Shown here: positions 46,916-55,064 of the stretch, piece by piece
How the letters are laid out: every line of letters starts with the position of its first letter
Numbering within the stretch: position 1 is the first letter of the stretch
Source: an uncultured Flavobacteriaceae bacterium
GTDB lineage: Bacteria; Bacteroidota; Bacteroidia; Flavobacteriales; Flavobacteriaceae
Direction: 5' to 3'
Assembly (NCBI GenBank): GCA_943787295.1
Contig: CALSLW010000001.1
Coordinates: 763,501 to 827,500, forward strand
DNA length: 64,000 nucleotides
The notes under the pieces: generated by a model
Database searches by the model: none
Told to the model about the DNA's origin: nothing
The model's input: only the letters and a program-made list of their open reading frames with translations
Translations under genes and position numbers: made by a program

Positions 46916-48226
46916 TTATGAAATGTATTGCTTGTAATTATCCACAACAATTTCTGCCTTTAAATCATGCATTAAATTATAAAGACCAAAGAAGGTTCTA
47001 TTGATATACAAGAAGTGACGCGATCCCCTGTTTCCATTTAGCTTACGCAGGTATTCATCATTTGCTAATCGATCACTCATACTAGCAATACGACCCCAAA
47101 AGGCTTCATTTGAAAAGTCAAAAGTCTCCTCGTGAAAAGGATATGTAAAGACACTTAACATGTCGTGAAAAAGGTTGATGATATATTTACGAGCTTCTGG
47201 AGAATCATCTGATCTCAAGATTTCTAACTCAGTGATTTTATGGGCAAAAAAGTCCAAGTCATTGATCGCCGTTTCATTGGCTAATTCAAAATAAGGCGTG
47301 TAAAACTCTTCTGGGATTTCTTTGATACAACCAAAGTCAATGGCGACTAATTCCCCTGCCTCTGTGATCAAAAAGTTCCCGGGATGCGGGTCGGCATGAA
47401 CACTCTTAAGGATGTGCATTTGGTACATATAAAAGTCCCAAAGGGTTTGCCCTAGGCGATTATTTTTGTCTTGATCGTTGTTGTCTTTTGCATATTCTGA
47501 CAAGTGGACACCCTCCATCCAGTCCATGGTCAAAATCTTTTCGCAAGACAGATCGGGATAATAATTTGGGAAACGCAAATTAGGGATGTCTTTACATTGC
47601 TCTTTGATGGTAAGACTTTGCTTTAGTTCAAGGTTGTAATCTGTCTCCTCTAATAACTTTCCTTCAATTTCTTTAAAGAACTTTTCTGTGTCCTGCCCTT
47701 TTAAGTTAAACATGCGCGTTGCGACAGGCTTAACCAGCGCAAGATCAGATCCAATACTGTTTGCCACCCCGGGGTATTGGATTTTCACAGCAAGTTTTTT
47801 CCCATTTTTTGTTGCTAGATGGACTTGACCTATACTAGCAGCATTGACCGATTGGGTGGCAAACGTATCGAATAATTCTTCTGGATATTTTCCAAAATAT
47901 TTTTTGAACGTCTTTCGCACTAAAGGCCCCGACAATGGCGGGACAGAGAATTGTGCTAAACTAAATCGCTCTACATAAGCAGAAGGCAATAAGTTTTTTT
48001 CCATACTCAACATTTGAGCGACTTTAAGGGCACTGCCCTTTAAACTTTTTAAGCCGTCATAAATATCTTTGGCGTTTTCTTCGTCTAATTTTTCGCGGGC
48101 ATTTTCTGGATCGACAATTTTATCTCCTATATACTTGATATAATTTCCACCCAGCTTTACTCCAGTAGTGACTAACTTACTAGCGCGTTCTATTTTCCCT
48201 GTTGGGATATGATCTAATGTTTTCAA
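46916..48226 (-). CDS. ABC1/AarF (UbiB-like) atypical kinase
   Basis: 436 residues. Atypical kinase family found in quinone biosynthesis and lipid metabolism. Family landmarks: the K-G-S-A-L-K-V-A-Q motif near residues 63-71 (the KxGQ equivalent; last position Q), A-A-S-I-G-Q-V-H near 127-134 (Ala-rich nucleotide loop), A-V-K-I-Q-Y-P-G-V near 144-152 , and H-A-D-P-H-P-G-N near 278-285 with I-D-F-G-C near 295-299. It starts right at the stop of the TetR-like gene, a pairing I believe is conserved in Flavobacteriia. Substrate unknown. Confidence 0.92.
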   Translation of the reverse strand: MKTLDHIPTGKIERASKLVTTGVKLGGNYIKYIGDKIVDPENAREKLDEENAKDIYDGLKSLKGSALKVAQMLSMEKNLLPSAYVERFSLAQFSVPPLSGPLVRKTFKKYFGKYPEELFDTFATQSVNAASIGQVHLATKNGKKLAVKIQYPGVANSIGSDLALVKPVATRMFNLKGQDTEKFFKEIEGKLLEETDYNLELKQSLTIKEQCKDIPNLRFPNYYPDLSCEKILTMDWMEGVHLSEYAKDNNDQDKNNRLGQTLWDFYMYQMHILKSVHADPHPGNFLITEAGELVAIDFGCIKEIPEEFYTPYFELANETAINDLDFFAHKITELEILRSDDSPEARKYIINLFHDMLSVFTYPFHEETFDFSNEAFWGRIASMSDRLANDEYLRKLNGNRGSRHFLYINRTFFGLYNLMHDLKAEIVVDNYKQYIS

Positions 48227-48886
48227 TTATGCTTTCCCAGTTGCTTCTTTCCACAAAAACTTTCCCAAATCTAAAATGGTATCCAAACGAGTATTGTCAA
48301 ACACTTCAAATACAACATTGACAGATTTCTCAATCAAGGCATCTGTTTTCTCAAATCCTTTAGAAGTATCGCTTAACCAAAACTTCATCAATAAGAGCAA
48401 TTGTGCCCATGTCGCTTCAGAAAATAATTCGACCGGATTAGTTGTAAAACGCGATTTATCTTCGTTGCCTTCTTCGATTAAGGCTTCGGCGAAACCTTTG
48501 ACAGATTTACGCAAATCTTTTAATTGACCGATATTCTTCATGGGTTGATCCCCTTGATTTAAGGCCATTAATACATAGCTGCGATTGAGCAAGAGCACTT
48601 CAAAAAAAGTATAGTAAAAGCTCAATAAACGATCCTTTCTAGTCATGCTGGAAAATTCTTCATTTTTCTCTAATAAGGCGTGAACATTATCAAAAAATGC
48701 TGCCCAAACACTGTGCTTTACAGTATCCAGCGAAGCATAGTGTTGATAAAATACAGACTCTTCTATTTTGTTCACCTTACAGAACTTATACACCGAGCTA
48801 GGGAAATGTTCATGCTCTAAAGCATATTCCATATAAAGGGCTAAAATGTTTGGTGATTTTTCTTCTTTCTTAACGGCCATCGTCAT
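48227..48886 (-). CDS. TetR-family-like transcriptional regulator
   Basis: 219 residues. The N-terminal helix-turn-helix part is divergent: S-S-V-Y-K-F-C-K-V-N-K-I-E-E-S-V-F-Y-Q-H-Y near residues 35-55 matches the TetR recognition-helix and Y-x-H-F/Y pattern. The C-terminal alpha-helical ligand domain follows. No cognate ligand can be named. It has its own promoter in the 148-nt spacer shared with htpG and reads straight into the ABC1 kinase gene. Start could also be the Met two codons in (M-A-V-K-K). Confidence 0.82.
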   Translation of the reverse strand: MTMAVKKEEKSPNILALYMEYALEHEHFPSSVYKFCKVNKIEESVFYQHYASLDTVKHSVWAAFFDNVHALLEKNEEFSSMTRKDRLLSFYYTFFEVLLLNRSYVLMALNQGDQPMKNIGQLKDLRKSVKGFAEALIEEGNEDKSRFTTNPVELFSEATWAQLLLLMKFWLSDTSKGFEKTDALIEKSVNVVFEVFDNTRLDTILDLGKFLWKEATGKA

Positions 48887-48903
48887 CTTCTTTTAGTGTG
48901 TGA

Positions 48904-48935
48904 CAAAGATAAGGAATGTTTATTCTTTTTTGCAA
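48904..48935 (-). promoter_or_regulatory. Bacteroidota promoter for the TetR-ABC1 kinase pair
   Basis: Minus strand TTG (48933-48935), 21 nt, TATCTTTG (48904-48911). The -7 box is an exact match and the ATG is 17 nt downstream. Confidence 0.65.
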
Positions 48936-48971
48936 TCTATTAAACATTATTAAAGTGTTAAAATAAATGTC

Positions 48972-48987
48972 AATTTGTCAGCAAATT
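48972..48987. repeat. Inverted repeat over the htpG -33 box
   Basis: AATTTG-TCAG-CAAATT, perfect 6-bp arms. It includes the TTTG -33 box of htpG, so a bound repressor would block the promoter. It is about 85 nt from the divergent TetR-like gene, whose product is one candidate. Confidence 0.4.
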
Positions 48988-49006
48988 CAGTTTGGATATA
49001 TTTTTG
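48974..49006 (+). promoter_or_regulatory. Bacteroidota promoter for htpG
   Basis: TTTG (48974-48977), 21 nt, TATTTTTG (48999-49006). Both boxes exact; the htpG ATG is 28 nt downstream. Confidence 0.75.
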
Positions 49007-49034
49007 CCATGTTTGAAAAAAATAAATTTAAATT

Positions 49035-50915
49035 ATGTCATCAGGTAAAATCAATGTTTCTGTAGAAAACATTTTTCCACTCATTAAAAAATTCTTGTAT
49101 AGCGACCACGAAATCTTTCTTCGTGAATTGATCTCAAACGCCACAGATGCAACCCTTAAGCTAAAGCATTTAAGCAATTTAGGCGAAGCCAAAGGAGATA
49201 TAGGAGATCTCCAAATTGAGATTAAAATTGATGCTGAAAATAAAACCTTGCACATCATCGATCAAGGAATTGGAATGAGCGCAGAAGAGGTTGAAAAGTA
49301 CATCAACCAGGTTGCTTTTTCTGGCGCAGAAGAATTTTTAGAACAATACAAAGACAGCGCTGCAGACAGCGGAATCATAGGACATTTTGGTCTAGGCTTT
49401 TATTCTGCTTTTATGGTGGCAGAAAAGGTGGAGATTATCACAAAGTCTTTTAAAGATGAACCCGCTGCTCACTGGAGTTGTGACGGCTCTCCAGAATACA
49501 CTTTAGTAGCGCATGACAAAACCAACCGCGGTTCAGAAATCATCTTACATATTGATGAGGACTCTAAAGAATTTTTAGAAGAGGCACGCATCAAAGCCTT
49601 GCTAGAGAAGTATAACAAGTTTATGCCTATACCCATCAAATTTGGCACAAAAGAAGAAACGCTTCCGTTGCCAGAAGACGCAGCAGAAGATGCCAAACCA
49701 GAAACGGTTACCGTTGATAACATCATCAACAACCCTTCGCCGGCATGGACAAAACAACCCAGCGAACTAAAAGACGAAGATTATACTGGCTTTTACAGAG
49801 AATTGTACCCCATGCAATTTGAAGAACCATTATTCAACATTCACCTTAATGTAGACTATCCTTTTAACCTTACAGGGATCTTATATTTCCCTAAATTGAA
49901 CAATGACTTAAATCTCCAGAAAGATAAAATTCAGTTATATCAAAACCAGGTTTTTGTCACTGATAATGTAGAAGGTATTGTCCCTGAATTCTTAACCCTT
50001 TTACGCGGGGTAATCGACTCTCCGGATATCCCATTAAATGTTTCGAGAAGTTATTTACAAGCAGATGGTGCAGTGAAGAAAATCAGCAACTACATCACTA
50101 GAAAAGTTGCCGACAAACTAAGTAGTCTCTTTAAAAATGATCGCGAGGCGTTTGAACAAAAATGGAATGACATCAAGGTTGTCATCGAATACGGAATGCT
50201 TTCTGAAGATAAATTCTACGAGAAAGCAGAAAAGTTCGCCCTCTACCCTACGATCGATGATTCCTTTTTTACGCTAGAAGAGCTTAAAGAGGCCACTAAA
50301 GACCTTCAAACAGACAAAGACAATAAGCATATAATTCTTTATGCTTATAATGTAGATGAGCAACACGCTTATATCGAAGCGGCAAAAGAAAAGGGGTACC
50401 AAGTTATCTTACTAGACTCGCCTATCGTTTCTCATTTAATTCAGAAACTTGAATCTTCGAATGAGAACCTAAGTTTTACCAGAGTTGATGGAGATGCCAT
50501 AGAAAACCTTGTTAAAAAAGAAGAAGCAACTGTTTCTAAATTATCTGACGAAGAAAAAGAAAAACTACAACCGCTTATCGAAGAAGTAGTGCCAAAAGAA
50601 AAGTACAGCATTCAATTAGAAGCCTTGAGTAGCACACAACTACCCTTTGTATTAACACAGCCAGAGTTTATGCGCCGTATGAAAGAAATGCAACAAGCGG
50701 GTGGGAATGCCATGTTTGGGCAAATGCCCGAAATGTACAACCTAGTGGTGAATACCAACCACCCATTAGTTGAACAAATTCTCAATACTAAAACCGAGAA
50801 AAAGCGAACAAGACTCATTCAACAAACTCTGGATTTAGCACGTTTATCTCAAAATCTCTTGAAGGGGGAAGAGCTTACAAGCTTTATTCAACGCAGTGTT
50901 GATCTAATTAAGTAA
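49035..50915 (+). CDS. htpG: Chaperone HtpG (Hsp90)
   Basis: 626 residues, cytoplasmic ATP-driven chaperone. GHKL ATPase domain: L-R-E-L-I-S-N-A-T-D-A near residues 28-38 with the catalytic Glu, D-Q-G-I-G-M near 76-81, and G-H-F-G-L-G-F-Y-S-A-F near 115-125. Middle and C-terminal dimerisation domains follow in normal order. Length equals E. coli HtpG. It has a strong promoter carrying an inverted repeat and a clear terminator, so it is a single-gene unit. Confidence 0.97.
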   Translation: MSSGKINVSVENIFPLIKKFLYSDHEIFLRELISNATDATLKLKHLSNLGEAKGDIGDLQIEIKIDAENKTLHIIDQGIGMSAEEVEKYINQVAFSGAEEFLEQYKDSAADSGIIGHFGLGFYSAFMVAEKVEIITKSFKDEPAAHWSCDGSPEYTLVAHDKTNRGSEIILHIDEDSKEFLEEARIKALLEKYNKFMPIPIKFGTKEETLPLPEDAAEDAKPETVTVDNIINNPSPAWTKQPSELKDEDYTGFYRELYPMQFEEPLFNIHLNVDYPFNLTGILYFPKLNNDLNLQKDKIQLYQNQVFVTDNVEGIVPEFLTLLRGVIDSPDIPLNVSRSYLQADGAVKKISNYITRKVADKLSSLFKNDREAFEQKWNDIKVVIEYGMLSEDKFYEKAEKFALYPTIDDSFFTLEELKEATKDLQTDKDNKHIILYAYNVDEQHAYIEAAKEKGYQVILLDSPIVSHLIQKLESSNENLSFTRVDGDAIENLVKKEEATVSKLSDEEKEKLQPLIEEVVPKEKYSIQLEALSSTQLPFVLTQPEFMRRMKEMQQAGGNAMFGQMPEMYNLVVNTNHPLVEQILNTKTEKKRTRLIQQTLDLARLSQNLLKGEELTSFIQRSVDLIK

Positions 50916-50921
50916 TTCAAC

Positions 50922-50950
50922 TGGGGGATTCTATCCCCCAAGTTTTGTTT
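50922..50950 (+). terminator. Intrinsic terminator of htpG
   Basis: Stem TGGGGGAT / ATCCCCCA with loop TCT (50922-50940), then AGTTTTGTTT. The T-rich tail also contains the -33 box of the promoter for the small ORF that follows. Confidence 0.85.
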
Positions 50951-50975
50951 AATCTTTTTCGATATCGTATATTTG
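50944..50975 (+). promoter_or_regulatory. Bacteroidota promoter for the 19-codon hydrophobic ORF
   Basis: TTTG (50944-50947), 20 nt, TATATTTG (50968-50975). Both boxes are exact matches with ideal spacing. Predicted start near 50979, about 18 nt before the ATG at 50997. Confidence 0.75.
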
Positions 50976-50996
50976 TGTACACCCAAAATCAATATT

Positions 50997-51056
50997 ATGA
51001 TAGAACTACTCATTTACATCATCACTTTAATCCTCTCCCTGTTTAGCTTCTTATAG
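50997..51056 (+). CDS. 19-residue hydrophobic micropeptide (candidate)
   Basis: ATG to TAG gives MIELLIYIITLILSLFSFL. It is almost wholly hydrophobic with one acidic residue near the start, so it would form a single transmembrane helix. It begins about 18 nt after the predicted start of a textbook promoter and lies in an otherwise empty gap between the htpG terminator and alkB (46 nt further). It resembles type I toxin-like or regulatory membrane peptides in size and character only. It could also be a leader of alkB. No homologue can be checked here. Confidence 0.45.
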   Translation: MIELLIYIITLILSLFSFL

Positions 51057-51102
51057 GGAATTACATTAATTTTTATCCTTTTACTATCTTGCAGAAAAAA
51101 GC

Positions 51103-51714
51103 ATGTTAGAGCTATTTTCTCAAGAAGAAAGACCTTTTTTTCCTAATTTACCCAATGGGGAATTACAATACTATCCTGAGTTTCTAAGTCCTAAAGAGGC
51201 AGATGCCTTGTATAATGAATTGTACAACATCACCCCCTGGCAAGCAGATAAAATCACTGTTTTTGGCAAGACCTATGATCAACCGCGGTTAACCGCATTA
51301 TACGGTATTGATCCATCGCCTTACTCCTATTCTAATATCACCATGAAGCCGCACCAGATGACGAGTACCTTATTAGGGTTAATCGAGAAAGTAAAATCAT
51401 TCGATGAGAACGAATTTAATGCTGTTTTATTAAACCTCTACAGAGATGGAAAAGACAGCAATGGCTGGCATGCCGACAATGAAAAGGAACTAGGAAAAAA
51501 TCCTGTTATTGCTTCCATAAGCTTAGGGGAGGAACGTTTTTTTCATTTAAAGCATAGAACTCAAAAAGAGCAACGCCTAAAAATTGCCTTAAAAAATGGT
51601 AGCCTTTTAATCATGGGAGGTGAAATGCAACATCACTGGCTACATCAAATCCCAAAAACAGCGAAAACCATCTCACCCAGAATTAATTTAACTTTTAGAA
51701 AAATTAAAAATTAG
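51103..51714 (+). CDS. AlkB-like 2-oxoglutarate/Fe(II) dioxygenase
   Basis: 203 residues. Oxidative demethylase for alkylated bases in DNA or RNA. The iron ligands are in W-H-A-D-N-E (His and Asp, near residues 125-130) and H-W-L-H (near 179-182), and the 2-oxoglutarate arginine in S-P-R-I-N-L-T-F-R near the C terminus. N-L-Y-R-D-G near 112-117 precedes the H-x-D motif as in ALKBH2/3-type enzymes. TATCTTGC about 13 nt before the ATG is a weak -7 candidate; otherwise it would be transcribed from the small-ORF promoter. Confidence 0.92.
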   Translation: MLELFSQEERPFFPNLPNGELQYYPEFLSPKEADALYNELYNITPWQADKITVFGKTYDQPRLTALYGIDPSPYSYSNITMKPHQMTSTLLGLIEKVKSFDENEFNAVLLNLYRDGKDSNGWHADNEKELGKNPVIASISLGEERFFHLKHRTQKEQRLKIALKNGSLLIMGGEMQHHWLHQIPKTAKTISPRINLTFRKIKN

Positions 51715-51758
51715 ATTTTTTTAATTCTTTTTGTATCGATAAAGAAACGGGTGAATAA

Positions 51759-52031
51759 TATCAGGACTGTGAAGTTACAACTACTCTCGAAGTTTCTTTT
51801 TCTGTTTATGGTAGTTATATCTTTACTGCTGCCGACAGCAGCGGAGAAATAGTTGAAATTTATGTTGATTCTTGGGAATTTAATAATACTGACCAAACTG
51901 AGATTCTAATCGATGGGGAAGAGGTTTTATCAATTGATGAACTAACTGATTCTCGTTTTGTTGTTACCTTTAGTGACCCTTATGAGGGTGAAACTTTTAC
52001 AGAGACTTACACCTTCTCAAAAGCAAACTAA
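51759..52031 (+). pseudogene. 5'-truncated remnant of a secreted-type protein gene
   Basis: An open frame of 90 codons from a TAA at 51756 to TAA at 52029-52031 has no ATG, GTG or TTG start. It encodes an acidic, beta-rich sequence (for example V-S-F-S-V-Y-G-S-Y-I-F-T, I-L-I-D-G-E-E-V-L-S, E-T-F-T-E-T-Y-T-F-S-K-A-N) like the C-terminal end of a flavobacterial lipoprotein. Codon use is normal coding DNA, and a hairpin terminator follows at 52059. It probably lost its 5' end when the 45 bases after alkB were formed by deletion. The rest of the 450-nt gap between alkB and the DUF5916 gene holds nothing else. Confidence 0.5.
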
Positions 52032-52058
52032 TCAAATTTAGTTTATACCAAATAATAA

Positions 52059-52092
52059 AAACCTCACTGAAAAGTGGGATTTTCTTGATTTT
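52059..52092 (+). terminator. Intrinsic terminator after the gene remnant
   Basis: CCTCACT (52062-52068), loop GAAA, AGTGGGA (52073-52079) with A's before and T-rich sequence after. One mismatch and one wobble pair in the stem. Confidence 0.6.
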
Positions 52093-52136
52093 TTAAAATG
52101 TTCTAACAGTTATTCTGGTTTTGTAACACAATTGCA

Positions 52137-52144
52137 TAAATTTG
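52137..52144 (+). promoter_or_regulatory. Bacteroidota -7 element upstream of the DUF5916 gene
   Basis: TAAATTTG, exact TAnnTTTG. Predicted transcription start near 52148, only 9-18 nt before the candidate ATT start codons. The -33 region is weak. Confidence 0.5.
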
Positions 52145-52165
52145 TGTTCTTAAAAAATTGCTGCT

Positions 52166-54352
52166 ATTAAAGATTTCCTACTCCTTTATTCCTTCTTTAT
52201 AGGGTTTGCTCTCTATGGACAAGACACCACTGCTTTATTGACAAAAGCAAGCATTCAAATCGATGGAAACATTGAAGAGGAATGGAATCGCGCTGCTACT
52301 TCAACCCCTTTTTGGGAATACTTCCCTACTGACACCCTTTTAGCAAAGCAACAGACCAAGGTTAAATTCTTGTATGACGATCTAAACCTATATGTTTTAA
52401 TCGTAGCAGAGACAGAAGACAACAACTTTATCACCCCCACCTTAAGAAGAGATTTTAGCCCGCGAAATAGTGATTCTGTCACTTTAATATTAGACACCTT
52501 TAACGATGGGACAAATGCCTTCCTCTTTGGAACTAACCCAGAAGGAGTTCAACGCGAAGCGCTTATTTCTAATGGAGGAAATAGCTCCTTTAGAGACTTT
52601 AATAATTCTTGGGACGTCAAATGGCAAGTCGAGGTAGCAAAAACAGATCAAGCTTATATCACCGAAATGAAAATCCCTTTCTCTAGTTTACGTTATGGGG
52701 AAAACTCAACACAATGGCGGGTCAATGTATATCGATCTGATATAGGAAATAATATCACCTCTAGTTGGGCAAATACTCCACGCAATCAAAACGCCGCTGG
52801 ATTAGCCTTTATGAAAACCCTAGGTTTTGAAATGGCGCTGCCAAAGGCAAAAGTCCCCATCGCCTTGATTCCTTTTAGCAGTGGAATTGTTTCAAAAGAC
52901 TTTGAAGAAAACCGTTCGGTTTCTTCGCTATCTGCAGGAGGAGATGCAAAAATAAGTATCGGTAGCGGAATGATTCTAGATCTTACCCTTAATCCAGATT
53001 TCTCTCAAGTAGAAGTAGATGATCAAATCATTAACCTCTCTCGCTTTGAAGTTCGTTTGCCTGAAAAAAGACAATTCTTTATTCAAAACAGTGACCTGTT
53101 TGACAATTATGGAGACAGAAGAGAAACACAACCATTTTTCTCAAGAAGAATAGGAGTGGCTAAAGATCGCGATGACAACACCATTGAAAACAAAATTATT
53201 GCCGGTGCGCGTTTAAGCGGAAAACTCAACGACAATCTTCGCCTAGGCTTTTTAAATATGCAAACGGCAGAAGACGCTGCAAATGGAATTGCCGCCAACA
53301 ACAACACCGTCTTTACCCTGCAACAAAAAATGTTTAGCCGCTCGTATTTAGGTTTTATCTTTGTCAATAGACAACAAACAGGAGATCCTGAATTTGAAAC
53401 AGAGCAAGACGATTTTAATCGGGTGGTTGGACTAGATTATACACTAGCCTCAAAAGACAACAAATGGACTGGAAGAAGTTTTGCTCATAAAGCCCTTTTA
53501 GAATCAAGAGAGAAGGATGCCTATACTGCAGGATTTCGTTTAAACTACAACTCCAGAAAGCACAATGTTTACTATGGAGGAAATCGTATTGGGGAAAACT
53601 ACTCCTCTGATCTAGGTTTCTTGAGAAGAGCAGGAATTCAGAAACATTTTTTACGCTATGGACACCGCTTCTGGATTGACTCTAAAAAAATTCGCTCGTT
53701 TGATTTAAGTCAATCCCTTTTTTATGTGGATAAGCCTAAATCGAATAATTTAGTAACTGACAGAAGTATAGGAATACGCGGGGAATTGCGTTTTACAAAT
53801 CAATCGCAAATAAGATTTGAATTTAATCATCAATACACTTTTCTCACCAGTGAGTTTAATCCTTTAGGGGGAGACGATACGATTGGACTCCCAGAAGAAT
53901 CTGGCTATAATTACGATAATTTTGAACTGTCCTATCGCTCGAATTTTAGCAAGAAAATCAATTATAATGCGGCGATTTCCTATGGTGGTTTTTACAGTGG
54001 AACAAAATTCTCTGTAGAAAGTGAAATCGCCATACGCTTACAGCCCAGATTTAATGGAAGTATTAAGGTTAATTATGACAAAATTGACTTTCCAGCACCC
54101 TATAGCTCTGGAGAACTGTGGTTAGTAGGTCCTAAACTAGACTTTACATTTAGCAAAAGTGTCTTTTGGAATACCTTTATACAATATAGCTCGCAGTCAG
54201 AAAATCTAGGAATCAATTCTAGGCTACAATGGCGTTTTGCTCCTCTATCAGATTTTTATATTGTTTATAATGATAATTACTTCGCAAGGACTACTTTTGT
54301 ACCTAAAGTAAGAAGCTTGACCTTCAAGCTAACCTATTGGTTAAATATATAA
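52166..54352 (+). CDS. DUF5916 outer-membrane protein with N-terminal CBM9-like domain, ATT start
   Basis: About 728 residues. The frame continues upstream of the TTG at 52238 through an obvious signal peptide, K-D-F-L-L-L-Y-S-F-F-I-G-F-A-L-Y-G-Q, and closes at TAA 52151. There is no ATG, GTG or TTG before it; only ATT at 52157 or 52166 could initiate, so I start it at 52166. The mature protein has a CBM9/DOMON-like beta sandwich (I-D-G-N-I-E-E-E-W near the start, D-L-N-L-Y-V-L-I-V, E-M-K-I-P-F-S-S-L-R-Y) and then a DUF5916 beta-barrel domain ending in aromatic-rich strands, so it is probably in the outer membrane. Function unknown. A TAAATTTG element lies at 52137-52144. Confidence 0.82.
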   Translation: MKDFLLLYSFFIGFALYGQDTTALLTKASIQIDGNIEEEWNRAATSTPFWEYFPTDTLLAKQQTKVKFLYDDLNLYVLIVAETEDNNFITPTLRRDFSPRNSDSVTLILDTFNDGTNAFLFGTNPEGVQREALISNGGNSSFRDFNNSWDVKWQVEVAKTDQAYITEMKIPFSSLRYGENSTQWRVNVYRSDIGNNITSSWANTPRNQNAAGLAFMKTLGFEMALPKAKVPIALIPFSSGIVSKDFEENRSVSSLSAGGDAKISIGSGMILDLTLNPDFSQVEVDDQIINLSRFEVRLPEKRQFFIQNSDLFDNYGDRRETQPFFSRRIGVAKDRDDNTIENKIIAGARLSGKLNDNLRLGFLNMQTAEDAANGIAANNNTVFTLQQKMFSRSYLGFIFVNRQQTGDPEFETEQDDFNRVVGLDYTLASKDNKWTGRSFAHKALLESREKDAYTAGFRLNYNSRKHNVYYGGNRIGENYSSDLGFLRRAGIQKHFLRYGHRFWIDSKKIRSFDLSQSLFYVDKPKSNNLVTDRSIGIRGELRFTNQSQIRFEFNHQYTFLTSEFNPLGGDDTIGLPEESGYNYDNFELSYRSNFSKKINYNAAISYGGFYSGTKFSVESEIAIRLQPRFNGSIKVNYDKIDFPAPYSSGELWLVGPKLDFTFSKSVFWNTFIQYSSQSENLGINSRLQWRFAPLSDFYIVYNDNYFARTTFVPKVRSLTFKLTYWLNI

Positions 54353-54361
54353 GATTTTAGT

Positions 54362-55063
54362 ATGAAAAAATTAGTCATCCTTGCCCTTGTGCTCACTGCA
54401 ACTTTCTGTTCTTCACCGGTAAAAAAGAACATGATGGTCAATGGAAAAATTGATGGATTAAGAAAAGGTACATTATACCTCCAAAAAATGGAAGACACCC
54501 TTTTAGTATCTGTCGACTCTGTTGAAATAAAAGGCGAAGACAGCTTCACTTTAGCAGATGACATTCAAAGTCCAGAGTTTTACTTCTTGTCTTTAAACAA
54601 AAACGATGGCGACAGTTTGACAGAGAGGATTCCTTTCTTTGGAGAAGCCGGTGAAATCAAAATCAACACCCTCTTGCGTACTTTTGCCAGCAGTGCAAAA
54701 ATTGAAGGTTCCCAAAACCAAATTCTTTGGGATGAGTACATCTCAATTATGCGTAAATTCAATAAGAAGAACTTAGAAAACTATGAAACATTTATTGGCG
54801 CAGACGAAAATAAATCTGTTGAAGAACGCGCTGCTGATCTTAAAAAAGCAAACGAAAGTATATTAAAACGCAAATACTTATTTGCCCTTAACTTCGCCAT
54901 GAATAATGCAGACAAAGAAGTTGCGGCTTATATTGGTGCTTATGAAGTAGGAGGTACTGTCCCATTGTTTTTAGATAGCTTATACAACAAGCTTAGTCCT
55001 GAGGTAAAATCCTCTAAATATGGGCTAGCCTTCAAGCAGGAGATCGACAGCCTAGAACGCTAA
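54362..55063 (+). CDS. DUF4369 domain lipoprotein
   Basis: 233 residues. Signal peptide with a cysteine in T-A-T-F-C-S (Cys16/17), probably a lipoprotein. Residues 25-110 match DUF4369, the beta domain found before thioredoxin domains in Bacteroidota (V-N-G-K-I-D-G-L-R-K-G-T-L-Y-L near 27-41, G-E-A-G-E-I-K-I near 93-100). No thioredoxin domain or C-x-x-C follows; the C-terminal half is alpha-helical. Function unknown. 9 nt after the DUF5916 gene, so co-transcribed; 1 nt from the stop of the convergent small gene. Confidence 0.82.
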   Translation: MKKLVILALVLTATFCSSPVKKNMMVNGKIDGLRKGTLYLQKMEDTLLVSVDSVEIKGEDSFTLADDIQSPEFYFLSLNKNDGDSLTERIPFFGEAGEIKINTLLRTFASSAKIEGSQNQILWDEYISIMRKFNKKNLENYETFIGADENKSVEERAADLKKANESILKRKYLFALNFAMNNADKEVAAYIGAYEVGGTVPLFLDSLYNKLSPEVKSSKYGLAFKQEIDSLER

Positions 55064-55064
55064 A

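Noticed and set aside
51711..51896. 61-codon minus-strand ORF after alkB
   Set aside because: Antisense to the gene remnant, no promoter or start context, composition of a shadow frame.
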